DNA of 64,000 nt, from assembly GCA_964543905.1 (NCBI GenBank), contig CAZIZO010000002.1:310001-374000 (forward strand), in the 5' to 3' direction. This document shows, in pieces, positions 55,895-64,000 of the stretch (position 1 is the first letter of the stretch; every line of letters begins with the position of its first letter). Both the position numbers and the translations under genes were made by a program. The stretch comes from GCA-016699835 sp964543905 (lineage in GTDB: Bacteria; Planctomycetota; Phycisphaerae; Phycisphaerales; UBA1924). Below the pieces are notes generated by a model. It searched no databases, was not told the DNA's origin, and saw only the letters and a program-made list of their open reading frames with translations.

Positions 55895-57391
55895 CTACGC
55901 CGCCGACAGCGACATCATCGTGAACAGCAAGGTCAAGATTGTGGCGTTGTTCAGCGCATGGGCGGTCATGCTCGCGATCAGCGACCCGCGCCACTCTCGC
56001 ATCAGGGCCATGTTGAAGCCCACCGTCGTCACCGGCAAAAGCAGCGGAGCCGGCAGAGGGTGCAGGATGCCGAAGAACACGGAGGAAATGATCGCCGCCG
56101 GAATCATCGGCAAGCGAGATCGCAAATGACGGTGGAGCGAGCCACGAAACACGGCTTCTTCGACGATCGGCGCCCACACCGTCGCCAGCAAAAAGAACAC
56201 GATCACCTGCCATCCCGTCGCCTTGGCAACCAGTTCCGCCGTCGGATTCTCGTCCGGCTTGACCTTGTGCCCCGTGATCAAGGGATACACCACGCTCACC
56301 AGAATCAGCGTCACGAACAACGCGATCCCCATCAGAGGAAGGCCCGCGAGATACGCCACAAGGCCCGATCCCATCTCTCGAACGATCCCCGCGCCCCTGG
56401 TCCACCCGATCCGCTCGCAGAAGTCCTCCCACCTCGTGCCGCGGACCAGCGGCCAGAAGATCAGCGGCAAGAGCAGCCATTGCAACATCAACTTCCCAGA
56501 GACGCCGATCGTTGACGGAAGAAAGGTCGTGCCCAGCGAAAGCAGCAGGAACCCACCCAGAAAGATGGGAAACGTCTCGGCAAAGACACTCCCACCCGGG
56601 CTGGGAGGCACAAACCGCCAGCGCAGTTTGCCCGAGGCCCACATCACCACCGCCAGGATGAACAGACCCACCCCCGCAAGCATCGCGATCCCCACGCCGA
56701 AGAACGCGACCAGACCCAGCGTCATGATCTTCAGGCCGTTCTTGAGAAGGTCCTCCACCTCCGGGTCGGTGGGGGGCTTGCCATAGGTGAGCGCGAGGCG
56801 ACCAAACCAGCCATGCCGCTTGATGAGCGTGTCGCGCTCCGTCCCAACGAGTTGCTCTCCCGCCAGGATCCGCCGATACAGCGCGGCATCCTCCTTCAGC
56901 CCAACGTTCTCAAGGTCCCCCAAACCCGCGAGACGCTCCTCCGCCGCCGGCGCACCGATCAGGTGCCCCGCCGCGATCGCCGCCCGAAACTTGTCCACGG
57001 GGGTGACGGCGGCGTCGTCGATCTGCGGCATCCACGCGGCGTTCGCGGCCGGGTCCTGAACCCCGAACGTCGTGTTCCATCCGTGCACAAACTTCAACAG
57101 GATCCGACTTGCAAAGGCAAACGGCTCTTGCTCCCCAGGCGCAACCGTCACCGTCGCGGGCGTCGAACCCGCCGCCGGCTTTCCGCGATTGGGGTCCAGC
57201 CGGACCACCTGATTGAGCACAAACATCGTGATGAGCAAGATCGTCCCGACGGTGATCGCCACGACTCCCGCCCGAGGCGAACCCGGATCGGGACTGCCGC
57301 GGGATCGTGTAAGGGCACGCGTACCAATCTTGTTTGGTTCTTGTTTAGTCATCGAAGTCGACATCTCGTCCATGTCGGTATCATCGTCCAT
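55895..57391 (-). CDS. CPBP-family intramembrane protease-like protein
   Basis: 498 residues with about eight helices. The CPBP motifs are present: EEAVFRGSLHRHL (Glu-Glu and Arg), FFGILHPLP, and HALNNATILTLL. These are metal-dependent membrane proteases or related proteins. A long soluble loop (~90-200, with NTTFGVQDPAANAAW) sits after the first helix. Starts at ATG 57391; two in-frame ATGs follow shortly. Divergent from rplM. Confidence 0.88.
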   Translation of the reverse strand: MDDDTDMDEMSTSMTKQEPNKIGTRALTRSRGSPDPGSPRAGVVAITVGTILLITMFVLNQVVRLDPNRGKPAAGSTPATVTVAPGEQEPFAFASRILLKFVHGWNTTFGVQDPAANAAWMPQIDDAAVTPVDKFRAAIAAGHLIGAPAAEERLAGLGDLENVGLKEDAALYRRILAGEQLVGTERDTLIKRHGWFGRLALTYGKPPTDPEVEDLLKNGLKIMTLGLVAFFGVGIAMLAGVGLFILAVVMWASGKLRWRFVPPSPGGSVFAETFPIFLGGFLLLSLGTTFLPSTIGVSGKLMLQWLLLPLIFWPLVRGTRWEDFCERIGWTRGAGIVREMGSGLVAYLAGLPLMGIALFVTLILVSVVYPLITGHKVKPDENPTAELVAKATGWQVIVFFLLATVWAPIVEEAVFRGSLHRHLRSRLPMIPAAIISSVFFGILHPLPAPLLLPVTTVGFNMALMREWRGSLIASMTAHALNNATILTLLFTMMSLSAA

Positions 57392-57450
57392 TCAGGCATC
57401 TTCCGCCTGCGCGGATCGGGCCCGCCCGGCGTGGCGAACTTGGCCGCACC

Positions 57451-57479
57451 TTGACCGTCCGCACGTCAACACCTAACCT
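57451..57479 (+). promoter_or_regulatory. Sigma-70-like promoter of rplM-rpsI
   Basis: TTGACC at 57451-57456, 17-base spacer, TAACCT at 57474-57479. About 145 bases upstream of the rplM start, leaving an untranslated leader of ~135 bases. Confidence 0.65.
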
Positions 57480-57624
57480 CCCTTCTCGTTTTCGAAATCC
57501 TGTCCACGGATCCCTTTGTGGGCACCTTGGACCCGCCCCGCCCGGTAGGCGGCGTACCCCGACGATTGCCCTCGAATCGTCCCTGCGTTCCTCGCCCGGT
57601 CCTTTGGGCGAATGGAGGTTTGTC

Positions 57625-58074
57625 ATGGCCGAAGTTCATCTCCGGCGAGACACCGTTCTGGCGAAGGCGAACTCGCTTCCCAAGGGTGTCTACCACGTTG
57701 ACGCCGCGGGCGTGCCCCTGGGCCGCCTCGCCGTCGAGATCGCCACCATCCTCATGGGCAAGCACCGCCCGGACTACACCCCCCACGTCGACACGGGCGA
57801 GAAGGTCATCGTGACCAACGGGGCCAAGGTCGGGCTGTCGGGCAAGAAGTCCGAACAGCGGATGAAGATGCATTACACCAAGTACCCCAGCGGTCTCAAG
57901 GCGGAGACCTACGGCTCGGTTCGTGAGCGTCGACCGGAGGTCCTCATCTCCGACGCCGTCCGCCGCATGCTGCCCAAGAACCGTCTCAGCCGCGTCATGC
58001 TCAAGAACCTCGAAGTCTTCCCCGGCTCCGAGGCCAAGGGCGCTCCCAAGGACATGAAGGCTCTTAAGGTCTAA
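57625..58074 (+). CDS. rplM: Ribosomal protein L13
   Basis: 149 residues, ATG preceded by GGAGGT. Seen: WY-like start replaced by VYHVDAAGVPLGRLAVEIAT, then GKHRPDYTPHVDTG, and RMLPKNRLSRVMLKNLEVF. Part of the 50S subunit. rpsI follows after 30 bases, the usual order. Confidence 0.97.
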   Translation: MAEVHLRRDTVLAKANSLPKGVYHVDAAGVPLGRLAVEIATILMGKHRPDYTPHVDTGEKVIVTNGAKVGLSGKKSEQRMKMHYTKYPSGLKAETYGSVRERRPEVLISDAVRRMLPKNRLSRVMLKNLEVFPGSEAKGAPKDMKALKV

Positions 58075-58104
58075 CCCCCCCACCGCTGTACAGGAACATC
58101 GAAC

Positions 58105-58671
58105 ATGGCAGGCAAGAATCATCACAACGACTTTGGCGGCGGGATGGAAGGCGTCGACGCGCTCAACTTTGCGACCGATCCCGTCGTCCCCGCGGCCCCC
58201 AAGCCCCTCAACCCCGAGAACGTCCGCAAGCCTCGCATCGCCAAGCCCGCCGATAAGCGCGGCTGGTGGTGGGGCACGGGCCGCCGCAAGACCGCGGTCG
58301 CCCGTGTTCGCCTCAAGCCCGCCGACGGCGACGGCGCGAAGATCCAGTTCATCGGCAACGACCCGAAGAAACTTCGCTCGCTCGAAGACTACTTCAGCGA
58401 AGATCGCGACCGGGCCGACGCCGTCGCGCCACTCCGGGTGACCGGCCTTCTGGGCCGCGTCCAGGTCATCGCCCAATGCCACGGCGGCGGCACCATGGGC
58501 CAGGCCCAGGCCGTCCGCCTCGGCATCGCCCGTGCGCTCCGGGATTATGACCCGAATCTCGAGCAGGCCCTCCGCGACAACCGCCTCCTCACCCGCGACA
58601 GCCGTGAGGTCGAGCGGAAGAAGTACGGCCAGGCCGGCGCCCGCCGTCGCTTCCAGTTCTCGAAGCGATAA
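58105..58671 (+). CDS. rpsI: Ribosomal protein S9 with N-terminal extension
   Basis: 188 residues; S9 is normally ~130. The core starts at GTGRRKTAVARVRLKP near residue 57 and ends ARRRFQFSKR, as expected. The ~56-residue extension in front is Asn/His/Pro-rich (NHHNDFGGGMEGVDALNFAT) and has no counterpart in typical S9. Start is the ATG right after the rplM stop; a GTG or ATG nearer the core is not seen with a binding site. Confidence 0.95.
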   Translation: MAGKNHHNDFGGGMEGVDALNFATDPVVPAAPKPLNPENVRKPRIAKPADKRGWWWGTGRRKTAVARVRLKPADGDGAKIQFIGNDPKKLRSLEDYFSEDRDRADAVAPLRVTGLLGRVQVIAQCHGGGTMGQAQAVRLGIARALRDYDPNLEQALRDNRLLTRDSREVERKKYGQAGARRRFQFSKR

Positions 58672-58697
58672 TCCAATCCCCACAGGTTCGGTTCTCC

Positions 58698-58723
58698 AAA
58701 CCCGCGGTTCGCCGCGGGTTTTT
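58698..58723 (+). terminator. Terminator after rpsI
   Basis: AAACCCGCGG / CCGCGGGTTTTT hairpin with a short TTC loop and T-run, 27 bases after the stop. Confidence 0.9.
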
Positions 58724-58756
58724 CGTGGCACGCCACACGCGTTCCTATCGTCCCGC

Positions 58757-59506
58757 GTGGTGAAGACGCCGACGCACAAGATCGCACGTGTCCTCGGTCT
58801 CTCCGCACTCGTCACCCTCTTGGTGTGGACCCTCTACGCCATGACCCACGCGGCCCCCGCGTGGTGGCGATCTCGCCGGCCCGCCGACCCGTCGGCCGTT
58901 CAGGCCGCGGAGGAGGTGGAGAACGGCCTGGTCACGCAGTTCTCCTCCGTGAGGCCGGGCGATCCGAAGTTCGAGCCTCGTCCCGGACAGAGTTGGCAGA
59001 GCGAAAAGTGGAGCGTGTCCCTCTCCGAGGACGACGCGAACGCCTGGCTCAACGAGCGCCTTCCAAAATGGATCACGACACGCGACCCCGGGGTCCGCTG
59101 GCCCGAGGACGTGCAGGAGGTCCAGGTCGAGATGGCCCCGGGCGTGCTGCACGTGGGCACGAAGGTGCGGACCTCGAGCGGGTCGCGCGTGCTGGCGCTC
59201 AGCGTGCGCCCCCTCGTCGGCTCGGATGGCGCGCTCTGGGTTCCGGCCGACGGGGTTCAACTGGGCACCATCCCGCTCCCCTCCGCACTCGTCCTCGAGT
59301 GGGCCGAGCGGGCGGTGTTCGAACTCTTCCCCGAATCAGCCGAAGTCCGCGCCGACACACAAACCGTCCTCGACGCGTTTCAGGGACGTTCGCCGATCGT
59401 GCGCGATCCGGTCGTCAAACTGGAAGGCGGTCGGCGGGTGCGTCTGCTGGGCATCGCGACACGCGATGGGCGCATGGACCTGACCTTCCGGACCGAGAAG
59501 AAGTAG
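58757..59506 (+). CDS. Single-helix membrane protein of unknown function
   Basis: 249 residues from one of two adjacent GTG codons; no ATG or clear binding site nearby. One N-terminal helix (VLGLSALVTLLVWTLYAM) is followed by a soluble domain containing SLSEDDANAWLNERLPKW and VQVEMAPGVLHVGTKV, with a beta-rich pattern. No known family. It lies behind the rpsI terminator, so it probably has its own promoter. Confidence 0.72.
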   Translation: MVKTPTHKIARVLGLSALVTLLVWTLYAMTHAAPAWWRSRRPADPSAVQAAEEVENGLVTQFSSVRPGDPKFEPRPGQSWQSEKWSVSLSEDDANAWLNERLPKWITTRDPGVRWPEDVQEVQVEMAPGVLHVGTKVRTSSGSRVLALSVRPLVGSDGALWVPADGVQLGTIPLPSALVLEWAERAVFELFPESAEVRADTQTVLDAFQGRSPIVRDPVVKLEGGRRVRLLGIATRDGRMDLTFRTEKK

Positions 59507-59526
59507 CGCGGCCACCGAAGGCGAAA

Positions 59527-59552
59527 AAGGCCCGGACGATGGCCCGGGCCTT
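59527..59552 (-). terminator. Bidirectional-type terminator between convergent genes
   Basis: AAGGCCCGG / CCGGGCCTT hairpin; on the minus strand it is followed by TTTTTCG. It ends the DUF1579-like gene and may serve the plus strand too. Confidence 0.8.
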
Positions 59553-59580
59553 CAAAGAGTGTTTCGGGTTCCAGTGGTGC

Positions 59581-60306
59581 TCACTCGCTCTTGGTGGGTG
59601 TCGCGCTGCTCTGCTTGTTGGGGTTGGGGTTGGCGTTCATGATGGTGCGGCTGTATTTGTTGGTGGTGTTCGCGTTGTTCTGCGCGAGAGCCTTGCGGGT
59701 GTAGACGATCTCCATCGTCTTCGTCTCCTTGCCGTTCACCGTCTCGAACGAGGTGCAGGTGTACTGCGACGTGCTGTTGATGGTGTAGACGGTGCGGGTC
59801 GACTTCTTCTGATTGGTGTTGGGATCGGTGCACTGGCCCTTGAGGGTGAGGGTCTTGGTGGACGAGTCGTAGGTCCCGTTGTTCTCGAAGGTGATCCAGG
59901 TCGACATGCTGTCGATCCAGGTGGACTCGTACTGCTTCGTGACGTTGTTGTAGCCCATCGTGCCCGAGCCGACGAACTCCCCGCCGAAGTTGCCGCGGAA
60001 CGCCGTGTTCAGGAAGCGCCCGCCGAGCCCAAGGGTGTTGGTCTGGATGCCGGTGAACGATTCGGTGGCGCCGTTCTGGAAGAGGGTGACCTTCGCGTCC
60101 CACTGCCCGACGAACGGCTCAAAGACCTTGTGATTCTCGTTCGCGCACAGCACCGGGGGGAGTTGCTGCGGCGCGCCCGAGAAATCGGCGGTGACCTTCT
60201 GGGTGCCGGCGGGCTTGTTGGTGTTCGTGGCGGTGTTGTTCTGGGCGAGCGCGAGGCCCGTGGTGCACACGGAGGCGAACACTGCGAGAGCGATCTGCTT
60301 CTTCAT
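59581..60306 (-). CDS. DUF1579-like exported protein
   Basis: 241 residues, ATG preceded by AGGAAAGGA. Signal peptide (MKKQIALAVFASVCTTGLALAQ). The DUF1579 core is KVFEPFVGQWDAKVTLFQ, then LGLGGRFLNTAFRG and TMGYNNVTKQYEST. The mature ends are Asn/Thr-rich (NNTATNTNKPAGTQ; NPNPNKQSSATPTKSE). Periplasmic or secreted; function unknown. Confidence 0.85.
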   Translation of the reverse strand: MKKQIALAVFASVCTTGLALAQNNTATNTNKPAGTQKVTADFSGAPQQLPPVLCANENHKVFEPFVGQWDAKVTLFQNGATESFTGIQTNTLGLGGRFLNTAFRGNFGGEFVGSGTMGYNNVTKQYESTWIDSMSTWITFENNGTYDSSTKTLTLKGQCTDPNTNQKKSTRTVYTINSTSQYTCTSFETVNGKETKTMEIVYTRKALAQNNANTTNKYSRTIMNANPNPNKQSSATPTKSE

Positions 60307-60505
60307 CTGGATTCCTTTCCTTTCAACCTTCGGGCCCGCGATGCCGCTCCGGCGGCACCATTCTCGCCGATCGCCCGAATGGGGGATGCGTCGCGGCGGG
60401 CATCCGCGGAATCCACACATGTGAGTTCCGCGGCCCGGAGCGATATCGACGTGCATCGGCCCTCACTCGCACTTTGCATGCCGTTTCGAGCGAGAAGGGT
60501 GATAA

Positions 60506-61684
60506 TCACACCCCCGACAAGGGCACGCGCTCCACGATCTCCAGCCCGAAGGCCTCCAGTCCGGGGAACGACGTCGCTCGGTTGGTGAGCAGGCGCAAGC
60601 GCTTCAGCCCCAGGTCCCGCAGGATCTGTCCGCCGACGCCAAAGTCACGCATCGCTTCCGGAATCGTGTTGCTCGCGCCCACGCCGACCCGCCCGCTGGC
60701 CGCCAGACGCGGCGATTGCAACTGCCCTTCCAGGTCCGCCGCTTCCCCCTCGCCTTGCGTGCGCAGGTACACGATCGCCCCACGCCCAGCGCTCTGGATC
60801 GCCCGCATCGCCTGGTGAAGGCGCTCGGCCGTCGGTCCCTCGGGTGACGAGTCGAGGTCGCCGAACACGTCGCCCATCAGGTGTCGCCGGTGCATGCGCA
60901 CCAGCGTCGGCTCGGCGTTCGCGCGGTCGTCCGCGCGCCCCACCCCTCCCACCGTCAGCACGAGGTGCGGCAGCGCATCGACCACGCTCTCGTAAAGGAA
61001 GGCCGTGAACTCACCGTGACGGGTACGGACCGCCCGCCCCTCCGGGGGCCCGACACGACGCACCAGGCTCTCGCGACGCAAGCGATGCTCGATGATCTGT
61101 GCCACCGAGCACATCTTCAGACGATGACGCGTGCAGAACTCGACAAGGTCGGGAACGCGAGCCATTTCCCCGTCGGGCTTCATGATCTCGATGATGACCG
61201 CCGCCGGGTAAAGGCCCGCGAGTCGGCACAGGTCCAGCGAGCCCTCGGTCTGCCCGGTTCGAACCAACACCCCACCGTCGCGCGAGCGCAGTGGATTGAT
61301 GTGCCCGGGGCGCACAAAGTCGTCGGGGCCATACTTCGGTTCGATCGCCATCTGGATGCACTTGGCCCTCTCCTTGGCCGACACGCCCGTCGTGCCGCCG
61401 TGCTTGGGGTGCAGGTCGATCGACACGGTGAAGGGCGTCCCGCGCTGCGAGGTGTTCTGCGCCGCCTGCGGGTGCAACTTTAGACGATCGCAGTCCGACT
61501 CGGTGAGCGACAGGCACAAGTACCCCAGCGCGTGCTGCAGCATGAACGTGATCGCCTCGGGCGTGACAAACTGCGCCGGGAGGATCAGATCGCCCTCGTT
61601 CTCGCGGTTCTCGTCATCGGTCAGCACGACCATGCGGCCGGCACGCAGTTCGTCCAGGATGTCTGGGATGGGGCTGAAGGACAT
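60506..61684 (-). CDS. ribB: DHBP synthase with degenerate GTP cyclohydrolase II domain
   Basis: 392 residues in the RibBA layout. The N-terminal RibB half is intact: DDENRENEGDLILPA, FVRPGHINPLRSRDGGV and TGQTEGSLDLCRLAG. It makes 3,4-dihydroxy-2-butanone 4-phosphate for riboflavin. The C-terminal RibA half keeps VRMHRRHLMGDVFGDL and GGQILRDLGLKRLRLLTNR, but the zinc cysteines of RibA are gone: the usual HSECLTGD and RCDCG are replaced by HRRHLMGD and DSSPEG. So GTP cyclohydrolase II activity is probably lost and a separate ribA is expected elsewhere. Confidence 0.9.
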   Translation of the reverse strand: MSFSPIPDILDELRAGRMVVLTDDENRENEGDLILPAQFVTPEAITFMLQHALGYLCLSLTESDCDRLKLHPQAAQNTSQRGTPFTVSIDLHPKHGGTTGVSAKERAKCIQMAIEPKYGPDDFVRPGHINPLRSRDGGVLVRTGQTEGSLDLCRLAGLYPAAVIIEIMKPDGEMARVPDLVEFCTRHRLKMCSVAQIIEHRLRRESLVRRVGPPEGRAVRTRHGEFTAFLYESVVDALPHLVLTVGGVGRADDRANAEPTLVRMHRRHLMGDVFGDLDSSPEGPTAERLHQAMRAIQSAGRGAIVYLRTQGEGEAADLEGQLQSPRLAASGRVGVGASNTIPEAMRDFGVGGQILRDLGLKRLRLLTNRATSFPGLEAFGLEIVERVPLSGV

Positions 61685-61728
61685 TCGAGAGGGGCCTCCT
61701 GCACGTCACGCCGGGCGAGGGTCGGGCT

Positions 61729-63009
61729 TCACAACCGCTCAAAGCCCGGCAACGGCCCGACGAGCGGGAGCGCGTACTCCAGAAACTTCGTAGACACATT
61801 ATTGTGCCCATCGAGGAAATCCTTGGGCATGTGCCTGGTCTTGGCGGCGATCGCGCTCAACTCGACGCGACGATTCGTCGAGAGATACGGCTGCCCGTTG
61901 TCCTTGCCCAGCCACACCTCGCTGCCGCTGCCCTGGCGAACGATCGCGACGCTCCCATCGTGCTGACCGCTCAGCGCGAGTTGGGCGGCGTACCTCCCCG
62001 CTCGCCGCGCCTCGATCTGATCGATCGGACTCGCATCGGGCCAGCACCGCTGCACATAGCCGAAGGTGTCCGCCCGGACTCGGGGTGGTTTGCCCCCCTT
62101 GGGCGTGAGTTTTTCCTTCAGCAGGTCGCCCAGCAAGTCGCCCAACGCCCCCGAACCCGAGAGTTGCACGTTCCCGTGCGCGTCGACTTGGGCGCCCTTG
62201 ATCAGTTTCGCGCCGATCGCCACCCCGTCCTTGTCGCTGATGCCCTCGCTGACGGCGATGTGGCATCGCCCGCGCTTGGCGTAGATCGCCTCCACGTCGG
62301 CGCAGAACCGGTCCGTGTCGAACGCGACCTCGGGTACATAGATGAGTTGTGGTCCGTCCGTGCTCTCGCCCACGTCGAAGGGGTTCAGATCGCGGTCGTA
62401 TCGCCGGGCCAGCGCGCTCGCCGCCGTCAGAAAGCCCGCGTGCCGCCCCATGACCACGTTGATCTTGATCCCGGGCAGCGAGATGTTGTCCATGAAGTCG
62501 GCCATGCACGCCATCGCCACGAACCGCGCCGCGCTGGGGAAGCCCGGCGTGTGGTCGTTCTCCAGCAGGTCGTTGTCCACGGTTTTCGGAACATGGAAAC
62601 AGCGAAGGTCATACCCGCTCGCCTTCGCCTTCTCACGCACGATCCGGCACGTGTCCGACGAGTCGTTCCCCCCGATGTAAAAGTAATAGCGGACGTCGTG
62701 CTTCTTGCACGCGTCGAGAATGCGCTCGCAGTACGCGTCGTCCGGCTTGTCCCGGGTGCTCCCAAGCCCGGCGCTGGGCGTCATCGCGAGACGATCCAGT
62801 CGGTCCTGGTGCGTGTCCGTCAGATCGTGGAACTCCCCCTTCGTCAGCCCGCGCACGCCGTGCTTCATGCCCAAGACTCGCGGCACGTGCCCCGAGGCGC
62901 AGAGCCCGGCCCGCAAGCCCTCGACGACCCCAACCAGCGACTGATTGATCACCGCCGTCGGTCCGCCCGACTGTCCGATCACCGCATTCCCGCGAGCCAA
63001 TTCCGCCAT
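61729..63009 (-). CDS. 6-phosphofructokinase, probably pyrophosphate-dependent
   Basis: 426 residues. Seen: GNAVIGQSGGPTAVINQSL at the start, YIGGNDSSDTCRIV, VPKTVDNDL, and VVMGRHAGFLTAAS. The lysine in PKTVDND, where ATP-type enzymes have glycine, and the GGND in place of GGDG point to PPi use. It phosphorylates fructose 6-phosphate in glycolysis. The upstream ~230 bases divergent to the next gene hold its promoter. Confidence 0.9.
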   Translation of the reverse strand: MAELARGNAVIGQSGGPTAVINQSLVGVVEGLRAGLCASGHVPRVLGMKHGVRGLTKGEFHDLTDTHQDRLDRLAMTPSAGLGSTRDKPDDAYCERILDACKKHDVRYYFYIGGNDSSDTCRIVREKAKASGYDLRCFHVPKTVDNDLLENDHTPGFPSAARFVAMACMADFMDNISLPGIKINVVMGRHAGFLTAASALARRYDRDLNPFDVGESTDGPQLIYVPEVAFDTDRFCADVEAIYAKRGRCHIAVSEGISDKDGVAIGAKLIKGAQVDAHGNVQLSGSGALGDLLGDLLKEKLTPKGGKPPRVRADTFGYVQRCWPDASPIDQIEARRAGRYAAQLALSGQHDGSVAIVRQGSGSEVWLGKDNGQPYLSTNRRVELSAIAAKTRHMPKDFLDGHNNVSTKFLEYALPLVGPLPGFERL

Positions 63010-63239
63010 GAAGTCTCTCCTTGCAGATGGAACGGGATGGTACGGACATCCCCGTCACCGCGGCGTACTCGGCGCAGACGGAATAGCCGGACTTTCAACA
63101 AAGTCGTCCGCCGCCATGGCTGGCATTCGCCAGTTCTTGAGGTAGGTTGTCTGCGGAGAACGCGGGATTTCACCCATCCCACGTCGCTCTGGATGGCGTA
63201 CATCCGTTGAGATCGGACCCCACACGCAGGAGATGAGAG

Positions 63240-63857
63240 ATGAAGAAGTTGATCGCGATCATGGCTCTGGCCGCACTGTCCGGCTCCGCACTCGCGGGGG
63301 ATTGGAATGAAGTTGGTGACGCCGGCGGCCTTCCCCCGGGGCAACACACCGTCGGCGCGGGCTCGCTCGACCGCATCCTCGGCACCCTCGACGCGAACGC
63401 GCAGGACTTCGAGGACATGTACTGCATCCGCATCGTCAACCCACTCGCCTTCTCCGCGTCCACCGTCGGCGGCGCGTCCTTCGATACCCAACTCTTCCTC
63501 TTCGACGCCAACGGCCTCGGGGTCTCCCACAACGACGACGCGGGCGGCCTCCAGTCCCGCATCACCGGACAGTTCGTCCTCGCCCCAGGAATCTACCACC
63601 TTGCCGTCTCTGGGTACAACCGCGACCCGCTCGACGCCGCGGGCGGTCTCATCTGGAACAACTCGCCCTTCAGCACCGAGCGCGCGCCCGATGGACCCGC
63701 CGCCGCCAATCCCATCGCGGGATGGGGTGGATCGGGCGGAACCGGCGCCTACACCATCACGCTCACCGGAGCCGAGTTCTGCCAGGTGCCGGCGCCCGGC
63801 GCCATGGCGATCCTCGGCCTGGGCGGCCTCGCCGCCGCTCGCCGTCGTCGGGCCTAA
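63240..63857 (+). CDS. Exported protein with PEP-CTERM-like tail
   Basis: 205 residues, starting at the ATG after GGAGATGAGAG. Signal peptide (MKKLIAIMALAALSGSALAG). A beta-rich DVUA0089-like domain with TQLFLFDANGLGVSHNDD and GIYHLAVSGYNRDP. Ends VPAPGAMAILGLGGLAAARR, then RRRA: a PEP-CTERM-type sorting signal with the PEP motif as VPAPG. Probably sorted to the surface or extracellular matrix. No exosortase gene is in the window. Confidence 0.88.
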   Translation: MKKLIAIMALAALSGSALAGDWNEVGDAGGLPPGQHTVGAGSLDRILGTLDANAQDFEDMYCIRIVNPLAFSASTVGGASFDTQLFLFDANGLGVSHNDDAGGLQSRITGQFVLAPGIYHLAVSGYNRDPLDAAGGLIWNNSPFSTERAPDGPAAANPIAGWGGSGGTGAYTITLTGAEFCQVPAPGAMAILGLGGLAAARRRRA

Positions 63858-63870
63858 TCACACCCCCATC

Positions 63871-63896
63871 GTTGCGCGGGGCTTGCCCCGCGCAAC
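63871..63896 (+). terminator. Terminator after PEP-CTERM-like gene
   Basis: GTTGCGCGGGGC / GCCCCGCGCAAC hairpin, ~13 bases after the stop. A second hairpin (GCGACGG-GCCGC / GCGG-TCCGTCGC) lies at 63908-63940. Confidence 0.7.
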
Positions 63897-64000
63897 ATCA
63901 TTCGCCAGCGACGGGCCGCTCCCTCAGGGCGGTCCGTCGCCCTTTGCACCCATCGGTCATTTCCTCCACTCGGGCATGCGCCCGGGGGTGTACGGCGCGC

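Overview
The window comes from a GC-rich, Gram-negative-type bacterium, most likely a planctomycete of the class Phycisphaerae. Four things suggest this. Three secreted proteins end in a paired EF-hand-like dockerin that stops at Gly-Cys. One exported protein ends in a PEP-CTERM-like tail with a PAPGAMA motif. A HYExAFE-family protein is present. Several prepilin-like proteins and an lpxC gene (lipid A, so an outer membrane) are also present. There is one assembly gap (100 Ns at 43808-43907). No tRNA, rRNA or CRISPR array was recognised.

Layout. 1-13.7 kb: the 3' end of an MsbA-like ABC exporter, a large beta-rich dockerin protein, a small zinc protein, an AKB ligase (kbl), an exported GH13 amylase, an S41 peptidase, and a surface-glycan group (FkbM methyltransferase, zinc-ribbon methyltransferase, GT4 glycosyltransferase). 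13.7-15.5 kb: an IS5-like element whose two flanking reading frames are both cut off at the element. 15.5-26.4 kb: an MCE/MlaD protein, a HYExAFE protein, three small membrane proteins, a kelch-dockerin protein, a ROK sugar kinase, an orphan DNA methyltransferase, a coupled three-gene envelope operon, a prepilin-like protein and a PilZ-like protein. 26.6-29.9 kb: a groES-groEL operon with two small overlapping genes inside it, and a receiver-domain protein.

30-38 kb: rmuC, a hybrid histidine kinase, a thioredoxin-fold lipoprotein with a BlaI/MecI-like operator in front of it, and a TPP riboswitch leading an S41-like lipoprotein gene that overlaps thiC by 4 bases. 38-49.5 kb: an APC permease, an ArfB-like release factor, a GNAT acetyltransferase, a nucleoside-type MFS permease, aroC, a repeat-rich dockerin protein containing the gap, an operon with a cysteine desulfurase and an MlaF-like ATPase, and mutM. 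49.5-52 kb: a candidate replication origin beside dnaA.

52-64 kb: a beta-lactamase-fold hydrolase, a membrane-anchored unknown, a prepilin-like protein, lpxC, a CPBP membrane protease, rplM-rpsI with a visible promoter and terminator, a DUF1579-like exported protein, a RibB fused to a RibA domain that has lost its zinc cysteines, a PPi-type phosphofructokinase and a PEP-CTERM-like exported protein. Most of the window is housekeeping and envelope biology. The most unusual points are the riboswitch whose conserved 3' end doubles as ribosome binding site, the S41 lipoprotein in the thiamine operon, the IS element at an apparent rearrangement junction, the repeated Gly-Cys dockerins, and the operator in front of the thioredoxin lipoprotein.
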